From the NCBI GenBank assembly GCA_020851975.1, contig JADZBS010000025.1, positions 1 through 64,000 of the forward strand: a DNA stretch of 64,000 nt, written 5' to 3'. Both the position numbers and the translations under genes were made by a program. The first letter of the stretch is position 1, and each line of letters begins with the position of its first letter. The stretch comes from Gammaproteobacteria bacterium (GTDB taxonomy: Bacteria; Pseudomonadota; Gammaproteobacteria; Steroidobacterales; GCA-2729495). A model generated the notes under the pieces. The model ran no database searches. It had not been told where the DNA came from and worked only from the letters and a program-made list of their open reading frames with translations. Of this stretch, positions 37,791 to 45,843 are shown piece by piece.

Positions 37791-37834
37791 TGCCGCTGCC
37801 GCGGGCCCTGCCAGCGGCCGGGCTGAACCGCACC

Positions 37835-38812
37835 TCAGGACGCCGGCGGATCGAGCCAGGCCTTCAAGGCGGCGAGGCGCTCGCGCTCGGCGGCCAGCAT
37901 CGATTCCCTGAGCGAGCGAACGGCCAGGGCTTGTTGCGGGAGTTCGTCGATCATGGCCCGGATGGCGTTTGTCACGCTCTCCGTCGAGTTGCCACTGTAG
38001 ACGGCCCCGCCGTGGAACACCTCGCGCGTCACCGCGGTGTCTGACAGGATCATCGGCCTTCCGGCCGCCACCGCCTCGTACGCGCCGCAGACGAGACAGT
38101 CCTCGCGCCGGGTCAGGTCGATGACGAAGTCGGCGGAGAACAGCAGCCCGAAGTACTCCGGCCACGGCAGGAAACCGGTCAACCGTACGTTCGGTGGCAG
38201 ATCCTCCGCGGCGACGCGACCACGGTCCCGACCCGTGACCAGCACGGTCAGCCGGTCGCCGAAGGCGCCCGCGGCCTCGATGACCTCCCTGAACGGCTCG
38301 TCCGGGGCAAAGGTGCAGACGAACAGGGCCGTGAGGCGCCCCGCCTCGCCGCTGTGTCGTTGGAGGCCGGCGAATGCCCCGAGCGGCAACGGGTCCGGCA
38401 TCCGGAACGGCCGGCCGCCATGAGCACGAACATAATCGGCCATCCCGGAATTCGTAACGATACACAGGTCCACGTGCCGGAAGGCGAACTTGGCTAGACT
38501 ATTCAGCAACCGGCTCCTGCCCTCCATCGGGAACAACGCCGCGTTGTGAGCGTCCATCACCAGCCGCCTGCCGTGCAGCGGCTTGAGGAGCACGCACAAC
38601 AGACTCAGGACCAACGATGGATTCTGGAAGAAGACGGTCGCCAGCTTGCCCCGGAACAGGACCTGCACGGTATCGAATGCGCTCCGGGCGTACCGCCAGA
38701 GCCGGTTGCCGCCATGGATGATTTCCACGATCTCGACGCCCAGCGCCGCTGCCATGCTGCGGTTACGCGTGTGCGCCTGCCACGTCAACCATACCGCTGA
38801 GCCCGATTCCAT
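37835..38812 (-). CDS. Glycosyltransferase (GT4-like)
   Basis: A 325-residue glycosyltransferase for a surface polysaccharide. The N-terminal half has VWLTWQAHTRNRSMAAALG and VMDAHNAALFP; the C-terminal half has FVCTFAPDEPFREVIEAA and the donor-binding ECLVCGAYEAVAAGRPMILSD-like run (read as REDCLVCGAYEAVAAGRPM). The ATG at 38812 is chosen because the conserved N-terminus starts there. It is divergent from the hydrolase gene with only 27 bp between the start codons. It opens the left edge of the glycan locus. Confidence 0.85.
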   Translation of the reverse strand: MESGSAVWLTWQAHTRNRSMAAALGVEIVEIIHGGNRLWRYARSAFDTVQVLFRGKLATVFFQNPSLVLSLLCVLLKPLHGRRLVMDAHNAALFPMEGRSRLLNSLAKFAFRHVDLCIVTNSGMADYVRAHGGRPFRMPDPLPLGAFAGLQRHSGEAGRLTALFVCTFAPDEPFREVIEAAGAFGDRLTVLVTGRDRGRVAAEDLPPNVRLTGFLPWPEYFGLLFSADFVIDLTRREDCLVCGAYEAVAAGRPMILSDTAVTREVFHGGAVYSGNSTESVTNAIRAMIDELPQQALAVRSLRESMLAAERERLAALKAWLDPPAS

Positions 38813-38839
38813 GGCGCGAGATTCTATGCTGTCCGGCCC

Positions 38840-39688
38840 ATGAGCGCTGAACGACCCCTGTTCTTCCCCGACCAGCGGGGCCATCGGCTGTTCGGCGTGT
38901 ATCACCCGCCGGCAAACGTGACGGGCGGCCCGGCCGACACGGCCGTCATCTGCTGTGCACCGCTGTTCGAGGAGAAGCTCTGGGCGCACCGCGTCGGCGT
39001 CAACTTCGCGCGGCAGGCCGCTGCCGCCGGCTGGCCGGTCCTGCGCTTCGACTACTTCGGCGACGGCGACAGTGAAGGGCTGTTCCGGGAAGCGAGCCTC
39101 GCCACGCGCGCCAGCGACGTCGGTGCCGCCATCGCCCATCTCTCGGCGCAGGAGTCGATGTCACGCTTCATCCTGCTCGGCCTCGGGCTCGGTGCGGTCA
39201 TCGCCCTGCAATCGCTCGCCCGACCCGGCGTGCTGGGCGCCGTCTGCTGGCAGCCGGTCGTCGACGGCCCGAGATACATCGGCGAAGTCCTGCGCCTGAA
39301 CCTGGCGGCGCAGATGGTGCTGCACAGGAAGGTCGTGCGCACGCGCGATGAACTGGTCGAGGACCTCCGCCGGGGGGAAACCGTCAACGTCGAAGGCTAC
39401 GAGATCACGCAGGCGCTCTACAAAGAGATCGCGGCCATCGACATGAGGGCGTTCATGGCCGCCGTCACCCGCCCCACCCTGGTCCTGCAGATTGCTCCGG
39501 ATGCCGCGACCGAGCCTGCCTACCGGGAACTCGCCGCGATCGAGCCAGGCGGTCTCCTGACCTTCGGCGGCGTGCGCGAGGACAGGTTCTGGACGCAGCA
39601 GATGGCCCTGTACCCGCCGTGCACCGAGCTGTTCTCGCGGTCGCTGTCGTGGATGTCCGCGCTTGCGGGCCACGGGACGGGAGCCTGA
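38840..39688 (+). CDS. Alpha/beta hydrolase, exosortase-system-like type 2
   Basis: A 282-residue alpha/beta hydrolase. The nucleophile-side motif is weak (LGLGLGAVIALQ instead of a clear GxSxG), while FDYFGDGDSEG is strong and resembles hydrolases linked to exosortase-A polysaccharide loci. Whether it cleaves esters or modifies a carrier-bound acyl group is unknown. It is the first of a five-gene + strand run (two hydrolases, flippase, GT2), and the next gene starts 3 bp after its stop. Confidence 0.75.
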   Translation: MSAERPLFFPDQRGHRLFGVYHPPANVTGGPADTAVICCAPLFEEKLWAHRVGVNFARQAAAAGWPVLRFDYFGDGDSEGLFREASLATRASDVGAAIAHLSAQESMSRFILLGLGLGAVIALQSLARPGVLGAVCWQPVVDGPRYIGEVLRLNLAAQMVLHRKVVRTRDELVEDLRRGETVNVEGYEITQALYKEIAAIDMRAFMAAVTRPTLVLQIAPDAATEPAYRELAAIEPGGLLTFGGVREDRFWTQQMALYPPCTELFSRSLSWMSALAGHGTGA

Positions 39689-39691
39689 GGC

Positions 39692-40684
39692 ATGGAACGG
39701 GCGGTGAAATTCGTCAACCGGGCCGGCCTGGAGATGTTCGGGATCCTGCACGAACCCGACGGATCCACGCGTCCCGCGCACCGGACCGGCATCCTGATCC
39801 CGGTCAGTGCCATCAAGCCGCGCGGGGGCTCGTTCCGGCTGCACACGCTGCTCGCGCGGCAGCTTGCCCGCGACGGCTATTTCGTGCTGTGCTTCGACCC
39901 GGCCGGGGTCGGCGACAGCGAGGGCGAATTCGAGCACAAGCTGCTGATGAGCCACTACCTCGACATCCAGAACGGCCGGTACGACCAGGATCTCAGCGAC
40001 GCGTCGCAGTTCTTCAGGGCCGAGTGCTCGCTCGCACACCTGCTGCAGCTCGGGCTGTGCGGCGGTGCCATCTCCGCGCTGATCAACGCCGGCCGCGCCG
40101 GCGACGTCGATGGCCTGATCCTGCTCGGCCTGCCGGTCTTCCGCGAGGACGTGCAGCGCTTCGGGCGCGGCGTCGACAACGCCGCGAAGATCACCTCCCC
40201 GGAGAAGGCCCTGGACGTACTGGGGCCGAAGCTGCGCAAGCTGCTGTCGGCCGACTTCTGGTGGCGTCTGGTCACCCTGCGCGTCGATCTCGCCGAGGAA
40301 GCCCGGCTGGTCGCCCGGTCCGCCGGAATACTCGCCCGCAACGCCTTGCGCCCGCGCCGGTCGGCCGCGGACGCCGGGCGCCTGACCTCGCGGAGCGCGC
40401 CGCTGTCGAACCACCCCCGCTACAACCCGCTGTTCCAGGGCGCGCTGACCCGCTTCCTGGAACGGCGCGGCCAGGCGCTGCTGGTGTTCGGTGCGCTCGA
40501 CCATGCCACGTCGATCTTCCGCAGCGAGTTCCTCGATCCGGCCGGCGATCGGCTCGAACCCTACGCCAGCCAGTTCACGGTAAAGGTCATCGAAGGCGCC
40601 AATCACATCTTCTCGGCCGGCGACAGCCAGGCGGCGCTGTTCTCGCAGGTCAGCGCCTGGCTCAGGGAACGGTATCCCGCGTGA
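39692..40684 (+). CDS. Alpha/beta hydrolase, exosortase-system-like type 1
   Basis: A 330-residue alpha/beta hydrolase with RLHTLLARQLARDGYFVLCFDPAGVGDSEG near residues 50-80 (key run FDPAGVGDSEG). The nucleophile region is LGLCGGAISAL, in which Cys replaces the usual Ser. A late Asp/His pair is visible (FGALDHAT, EGANHIFSAGD). The pair with the previous gene mirrors the paired hydrolases of exosortase A loci, though no exosortase is in the window. It lies 58 bp before the flippase. Confidence 0.75.
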   Translation: MERAVKFVNRAGLEMFGILHEPDGSTRPAHRTGILIPVSAIKPRGGSFRLHTLLARQLARDGYFVLCFDPAGVGDSEGEFEHKLLMSHYLDIQNGRYDQDLSDASQFFRAECSLAHLLQLGLCGGAISALINAGRAGDVDGLILLGLPVFREDVQRFGRGVDNAAKITSPEKALDVLGPKLRKLLSADFWWRLVTLRVDLAEEARLVARSAGILARNALRPRRSAADAGRLTSRSAPLSNHPRYNPLFQGALTRFLERRGQALLVFGALDHATSIFRSEFLDPAGDRLEPYASQFTVKVIEGANHIFSAGDSQAALFSQVSAWLRERYPA

Positions 40685-40742
40685 CCGCCGCCGACCGGAC
40701 CTGCCCGGGCACGAGCGCCGCACCGTCGGGACGGCCCAGCCG

Positions 40743-42266
40743 ATGAGTACCGCGCGCAGGCTTTTCGTCGGCGGCGCCAGCAAGACGGCACTCGCGGTGC
40801 TGCAGGTCCTCGTCGGCTTCTTCATGATGCCGTTCCTCGTGCACCACCTCGGGGACCGGTGGTACGGCATCTGGACCATCCTCGGCAGCGTCATCGGCTA
40901 CTACCACCTGTTCGACTTCGGGCTGGCGGCCACCGTCCAGCGCTTCGTCGCCGGCGCCTTTGGCCGGAACGACACCGAGGGCGCGAACATCACGGTGAAC
41001 ATGGCGCTGGTACTGTACAGCGCGCTCGCGCTCCTGATCTTTACCTGCACCGTCCTCCTCTACCTGGTCATCGACCGCTTCGTCGATGATCCACGGGATG
41101 CGCAGGTGGCCGGCCTCGTCCTGCTGATCCTCGGCTTCAGTTTCAGCCTCGAGTTCCCCTTCAAGGCCTTCGCGGGGCTGGCTTCCGCGAAGCTGCGCTA
41201 CGAGTTGCTCAGCCTCAACCGGATGGCCGTATTGCTGCTCAATGCAGCATTGACCGTCTTCTTCCTGTCGTCGGGATACGGCATCGTCGCGCTCGCGCTG
41301 ATCTCCTTCATCTGCACGCAGATCTCCAACATCGGTTTCTTCCTGATCTCGCGCAGCTGCTTCCCGGACCTGCGGATCGACCTCCGGCTGTTCCGCCGCG
41401 AGCAGGTCCCGGAACTGCTCGGCTACAGCTGGTGGTCGTTCCTCGCGACCATCAGCTCGCATCTCAAGTTCAGGGTCGATAGCCTGGTCATCGGCTACTT
41501 CCTCGGGCCGGTCCAGGTCACGCACTATTTCATCGGCGCCCGGCTCGTGGAGTACTTCCGCACCGTGATCATCCAGACGACGGACATCGCGATGCCCGTG
41601 CTGGCGCGATACCACGCCCTGAACCAGGAGAACATCCTGGCCGCGCGGGTGATGACGCTGACGAAGCTCAATGGCGTGCTGGCGGCGTTCGCCGGCGGAT
41701 TCCTGTGCCTGATCGGCGAGCGCTTCATCACGCTGTGGATGGGTGACGGCTACCAGCAGTCCTACGCCGTCCTGGTGATCCTCGCGCTCGCCTCGACGTT
41801 CGAGCTGCTCCTGCAGCCAACCCGCAGTGCGCTGTTCGCCGCCGCGCGCAACAGGCCGTATGCCCTGTCGGAACTCGTCGAGGCACTCTGCAACGTCGTG
41901 CTGAGCATCGCCCTGGTCCAGGGCCATGGCCTGGTCGGCGTCGCCCTCGGCACGGCCATTCCCCTGTTCCTGATCAAGATGGTGTTCGTGCCGCTGTACG
42001 CGGCGCGCGCCCTGGGCCTGGGCGCCGTGCGCCTGTACGGCGCCATGCTGGGGCCGGTGGCACTGGCCGCGGCGTTCCTGTTGCTGGTCGGCCAGCTTGC
42101 GAATCCGTTTCTGGCAAATGGCGGTTACATCCAGCTGCTGGTGACCGGCGCCGGTGCCGCCGGCCTGTTCCTCGTGCTGGCTTACCGGCTGGTATTCGAC
42201 GAGGCCGAGAGGCGTATGCTCCTCTCGAGCCTGCCGATGGCAAAACTGCACATCCCGGGGCGTTGA
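40743..42266 (+). CDS. Oligosaccharide flippase (Wzx/MATE-like)
   Basis: A 507-residue membrane protein with 12-14 helices of the polysaccharide export flippase group. It moves a lipid-linked repeat unit across the inner membrane. Typical runs include FFMMPFLVHHLGDRWYGIWTILGS at the N-terminus and RVDSLVIGYFLGPVQV mid-protein. It is followed by the GT2 gene with the start codon 3 bp past the stop. No Wzy polymerase is recognised next to it. Confidence 0.85.
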   Translation: MSTARRLFVGGASKTALAVLQVLVGFFMMPFLVHHLGDRWYGIWTILGSVIGYYHLFDFGLAATVQRFVAGAFGRNDTEGANITVNMALVLYSALALLIFTCTVLLYLVIDRFVDDPRDAQVAGLVLLILGFSFSLEFPFKAFAGLASAKLRYELLSLNRMAVLLLNAALTVFFLSSGYGIVALALISFICTQISNIGFFLISRSCFPDLRIDLRLFRREQVPELLGYSWWSFLATISSHLKFRVDSLVIGYFLGPVQVTHYFIGARLVEYFRTVIIQTTDIAMPVLARYHALNQENILAARVMTLTKLNGVLAAFAGGFLCLIGERFITLWMGDGYQQSYAVLVILALASTFELLLQPTRSALFAAARNRPYALSELVEALCNVVLSIALVQGHGLVGVALGTAIPLFLIKMVFVPLYAARALGLGAVRLYGAMLGPVALAAAFLLLVGQLANPFLANGGYIQLLVTGAGAAGLFLVLAYRLVFDEAERRMLLSSLPMAKLHIPGR

Positions 42267-42268
42267 GC

Positions 42269-43183
42269 ATGGATCGCGGCAAGGTCAGCGTGGTGGTGAG
42301 TTGCTACAACTACGGCCGGTACCTGGCGTACTGCCTCGACTCCATCCTGGCGCAGAGTTACGGAAACCTGGAGATCGTGCTGGTCAACGACGGCTCGACG
42401 GACGACAGCCACGACGTGGCCCAGCGCTATGCCGCCGAACCGCGCCTGGTCTACGTGCGCCAAGAAAACGGCGGGCAGGCCGTGGCGAAGAACGCCGGCA
42501 TCCGGCGCGCCACCGGGGATTTCATCGCCTTTCTCGACGCCGACGACGCCTGGGAACCCGACAAGCTCGAACGGCAGATGCCCTTGTTCGACGCGCCTGC
42601 AGTCGGCGTGGTCTACAGCCGCTACAGCTACATCGACGAGGCCAACCGCCCGTTCGGCCATGTCGGCACGAACCCCTACCTGCAGCCCAGGCGCGGCCAG
42701 GTGATGGCCGACCTGCTGATGGACAACTTCGTCTCGTTCTCGACCACCGTCGTCAGGCGGACCTGCTTCGAGAAGGTCGGCCTCATGGACGAGTCCTACC
42801 GCATGGGCATCGACTGGGATCTCTGGCTGCGGATGTCAGTCCACTACGAGTTCGATTACGTCGACGCCCCGCTGCTCCGGTACCGCAAGGGTCACTCGGG
42901 CCAGATGTCGAAGAACAAGGTCGTGCGGCAGACGGACACCATGCGGATCCTGCAGAGCTTCATCGCCGGCAACCGCGACCGGCTCGGCAGCCGGCAGGTG
43001 AACCGGGCGCTGTCCTACACCTTCACCAACTACGGCTATCACTACCGCGACGTGGCGCCAGGGGACTCGCTGAAGTACTACCTGCGGGCCGTGAGGCTCG
43101 ACCCCGGCAATCGGGCTGCCTACACGGGTCTCGCCAAGTGGTGCCTGCTGCCACCGCTGCGGGCCATCGGCCTGTGGCGCTGA
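42269..43183 (+). CDS. Family 2 glycosyltransferase
   Basis: A 304-residue GT-A glycosyltransferase. VSVVVSCYNYGRYLAYCLDSIL and VNDGSTDDS form the nucleotide-sugar site; FLDADDAWEPDKLERQ holds the DxD metal motif. It transfers a sugar to the growing repeat unit in the cytoplasm. The ATG at 42269 is chosen over the TTG at 42263. It ends the + strand run, and the next gene is convergent. Confidence 0.9.
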   Translation: MDRGKVSVVVSCYNYGRYLAYCLDSILAQSYGNLEIVLVNDGSTDDSHDVAQRYAAEPRLVYVRQENGGQAVAKNAGIRRATGDFIAFLDADDAWEPDKLERQMPLFDAPAVGVVYSRYSYIDEANRPFGHVGTNPYLQPRRGQVMADLLMDNFVSFSTTVVRRTCFEKVGLMDESYRMGIDWDLWLRMSVHYEFDYVDAPLLRYRKGHSGQMSKNKVVRQTDTMRILQSFIAGNRDRLGSRQVNRALSYTFTNYGYHYRDVAPGDSLKYYLRAVRLDPGNRAAYTGLAKWCLLPPLRAIGLWR

Positions 43184-43229
43184 GCGCGTCCGCCGCCGGC
43201 GCCGAATTACCCGCTGGAAACCCCTCTCC

Positions 43230-44330
43230 TCAGGGCGGCCCGATGCTGATCACCGGCGGCATCGGTGCCGTGCCCGGCACCAGCGGGAATCCCGCTTCGT
43301 TGACGGCACCGCTGGCGTCGACGATATAGACATAGAGTCCCTCGGTGCTGGCGAAGCCACCCCGGCTGAACGTGAAGGTGACTTCGTCATTCCTCCAAGC
43401 CGTGGGGTACTGAACGTCGCGGTGCAGGCAGGTGCTCCATTGCGGGCCGTCGCAAATTTCCACGCGGGCCTGGGATGCGGAGATGTAGATGTCGTCCATC
43501 CAGACCTTGGTACCTGAGGAGGTATCGGTGCCGTAGCCGTTGCCCTGGTAGTTCTGGAACATGTGGACGCGCCATCGTCTGTCATCGCCGGCCCCATAGG
43601 ACCGCATGCCTGACTTGTCGTACACCTTGCGGATGAAAGAGCCTGGCCGGTGGACCCAGACCTTGCCCCAGCCGTCCGTGGCACCGAGTGTCGACGAGGG
43701 CTTCAGGATGATCTCCATGCGGTGCCAGGCACCGGCGTCCGGCAATTGGTTGCCGGTGTTTGGCAGCCATTCCTGGTCACCGCCGGCGGTCTGCGGTCGC
43801 CACTCGATGCCGGAGGCACCACCGAAATTGCGTTTGTTGAAGATCACGAGCTGCGGGGTGTCGGCATCGACCACCGAGACGTTCGGCATGGTGCGATACA
43901 TCTTCCATTGCCCGGTGGTCACGCCGGCGTTGTCGAAGTACGTGTAGTAGGAGACGTAGGCGAACTGGATGTCACCGCCGGTGTCGTAACCCAGGCCGAA
44001 ACGGCCATCCGAGTACGAGGAGTCGAAGATCAGCGACTTGTCGTGGCTGTAGGAACGGTCATCGTCGAATCGGGAAGGCAGGACCGCCTCCACCCAGCCC
44101 GGACGCCGGGTGGTGGCGACAAACTGCTGTTCGTCCGCACCGGATTCGATGGCCCCGTCCTGTCCGCCCAGCCACTCGACGTCGAGCGGGTGTGAACCGA
44201 ATGACGCACCGCGAATCGTCACCGGACCACCCTCCTGCAGGCTGCCCGATACGCTGTTGATGACCGGCGCACCGTAGGCCGAGGCCGCCAGGAGAGCCAC
44301 ACCGAAAACCGAGACCGACCAGATGTTCAT
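43230..44330 (-). CDS. Secreted protein with IPT/TIG-like N-terminal domain
   Basis: A 366-residue exported protein. Signal peptide (MNIWSVSVFGVALLAASAYG) with GGAGG ribosome site. The first domain (about 20-90) reads INSVSGSLQEGGPVTIRGASFG, like an IPT/TIG bacterial immunoglobulin-type fold. The remainder is rich in Trp/Tyr/Gly beta-strands (WRPQTAGGDQEW, RRWRVHMFQNYQGNG) and may be a lectin- or lyase-like sandwich. No known family is certain. It lies inside the glycan locus and may bind or trim the exported glycan. No PEP-CTERM or LPXTG tail is present. Confidence 0.6.
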   Translation of the reverse strand: MNIWSVSVFGVALLAASAYGAPVINSVSGSLQEGGPVTIRGASFGSHPLDVEWLGGQDGAIESGADEQQFVATTRRPGWVEAVLPSRFDDDRSYSHDKSLIFDSSYSDGRFGLGYDTGGDIQFAYVSYYTYFDNAGVTTGQWKMYRTMPNVSVVDADTPQLVIFNKRNFGGASGIEWRPQTAGGDQEWLPNTGNQLPDAGAWHRMEIILKPSSTLGATDGWGKVWVHRPGSFIRKVYDKSGMRSYGAGDDRRWRVHMFQNYQGNGYGTDTSSGTKVWMDDIYISASQARVEICDGPQWSTCLHRDVQYPTAWRNDEVTFTFSRGGFASTEGLYVYIVDASGAVNEAGFPLVPGTAPMPPVISIGPP

Positions 44331-44764
44331 GCGAACCTCCGTCTCCACCGTTGCCACAACCCACGCTACGCTGCAAGGTGTTCGAAGCAGCGCGATCTTT
44401 CCGTCTCCGCACGCGGCCAGCACAGCTGCGCCGCTTGCCGCACACGACCCGTGCCTGATCCCCTTGGCCGCGGTGAATTATCGCACCGGCCGGGCAACGG
44501 AGACGTGCCGCACCGAACCGCATTGCTGAAACCCAACCGCGTGCGCCGGCTGCCCAACCAGCCAGCGGCAGAAAGATAGCTGGAATTCCTGCGCGTTGTT
44601 GCGACCTGTTCACGGTGTTTATGTCAACCGCCGCGCTACCGCGACCTCCGGGCCGACTTGAAGGTGTCCTGCCGGCGCCATGTTTCGGCCAGGAACGGCC
44701 TGAGAGCGCTGCAGCAAGACGGCCGGGCGAACGAACGCCGGCACGAGTTCCCCAGTCGACAACG
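44331..44764. other. Intergenic region in the glycan locus
   Basis: This 434-bp gap precedes the secreted-protein gene (transcribed away from it to the left) and follows the amidohydrolase stop. It must hold the secreted-protein promoter. A CGGCACG...TTGC pair on the minus strand near 44500 has 12 rather than 10 bases between GG and GC, so it is not accepted as a sigma-54 promoter. No gene is recognised. Confidence 0.5.
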
Positions 44765-45826
44765 CTACAGAAGCAACCCCGGAAGGTGCGTCCTCGCATT
44801 CGTCCCCGCGATCTGCTCGATCGTGGCCGCCGGGTCCCGGCCCATCCGCTCGGCGGCACAGGCGACGTAGGCCATGGCCTCCCAGACCGGCAGATACAAG
44901 GCATCCGAGCCAAAGAGGATCTTGTCTACCGGCAGGTTGCGCATCATCTTCTCGATGACCGGAAACCCGACGCCCGAGCTGTCCGTGAACAGGTTGTCGT
45001 GGCGATCGAGCAGGGTCTTCACGCCATGCACGTCGGCGTCCGTGATGTCCGCAGCGCCACAGCCGTACAGGCCGAAATGCGCGAGGATCACGGGTGCCGA
45101 CCCCCGTCCCCAGTCGATGCTGGTCAGGTTTTCCAGCCGGGCGTAACGCGCACGTCCGGACTCGCCGAGGATCGGGCTGATGCCGCCGTGCACGATGACC
45201 GGCAGCCCGAGGGTTCCACAGGCAGCCAGGGCTTCCTCGAGGTAAGCCCTGCCGGGCTCGCTGCCGATGTCGATGCCGGAAATGTTGGGGTGGATCTTGA
45301 GGACCCGCACGCCGAAGCGTGCCACCATCGTCCGCAGCTCATCGAGCAGGCTCGCCGCCCCGCTCCGGACAGCAGGCAGACCGTAGCCCGGCAGGAAGCG
45401 CGCATCGGCCCGGTGCAGGGCCTCCAGCAGAACCATCTGTTCCGGCAGCGTTGCAACCTCGGACGGTACCGGCAGCAGGCACGCCCGCCCGATGCCGGCC
45501 AGCGCCATCTGGTCGGCCAGCACCCGGGCACCGATGAACCGGAAATTCCTCGTGAACAGCAGCTCCGACATCCGGTTCTTCAGGGCGGACGTGGCCCGGT
45601 CCACCGTCGCCGGATCGGCGGCCAGGCGCAACCGTCCGGGCGCGGGCGCGCAGTAGCACCCCTCCCCGCTCGCGTAGAGCTGCGGCTCGGGCTCGACGGC
45701 GTGGTACCGGAGCCGGTTGCGGATGATCTCGGTCGGATGCACGTGGCAATCGAGCAGCACCGAGCGGCTGCCCACCTCGCGACTGATGGCGAGGTAGCGC
45801 TCGATCGCTGTCGCTTCCAGGAACAC
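44765..45826 (-). CDS. Amidohydrolase-family metal-dependent hydrolase
   Basis: A 353-residue TIM-barrel hydrolase of the amidohydrolase-2 type. Metal ligands are visible: HVH in LLDCHVHPTE near residue 28, the strand-4 Lys/His run VLKIHPNISGID, PVIVHGGISP and the late FGSDALYLP with its Asp. It could remove or form an amide, or decarboxylate, as this family is broad. It is the last gene of the carrier-protein operon, 17 bp after the adenylation gene. GTG start at 45826. Confidence 0.8.
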   Translation of the reverse strand: MFLEATAIERYLAISREVGSRSVLLDCHVHPTEIIRNRLRYHAVEPEPQLYASGEGCYCAPAPGRLRLAADPATVDRATSALKNRMSELLFTRNFRFIGARVLADQMALAGIGRACLLPVPSEVATLPEQMVLLEALHRADARFLPGYGLPAVRSGAASLLDELRTMVARFGVRVLKIHPNISGIDIGSEPGRAYLEEALAACGTLGLPVIVHGGISPILGESGRARYARLENLTSIDWGRGSAPVILAHFGLYGCGAADITDADVHGVKTLLDRHDNLFTDSSGVGFPVIEKMMRNLPVDKILFGSDALYLPVWEAMAYVACAAERMGRDPAATIEQIAGTNARTHLPGLLL

Positions 45827-45843
45827 AGCCGTCCCTGGCCGGG

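Noticed and set aside
44490-44520. Possible sigma-54 promoter upstream of the IPT/TIG secreted-protein gene
   Set aside because: GG and GC elements are separated by 12 instead of 10 bases.
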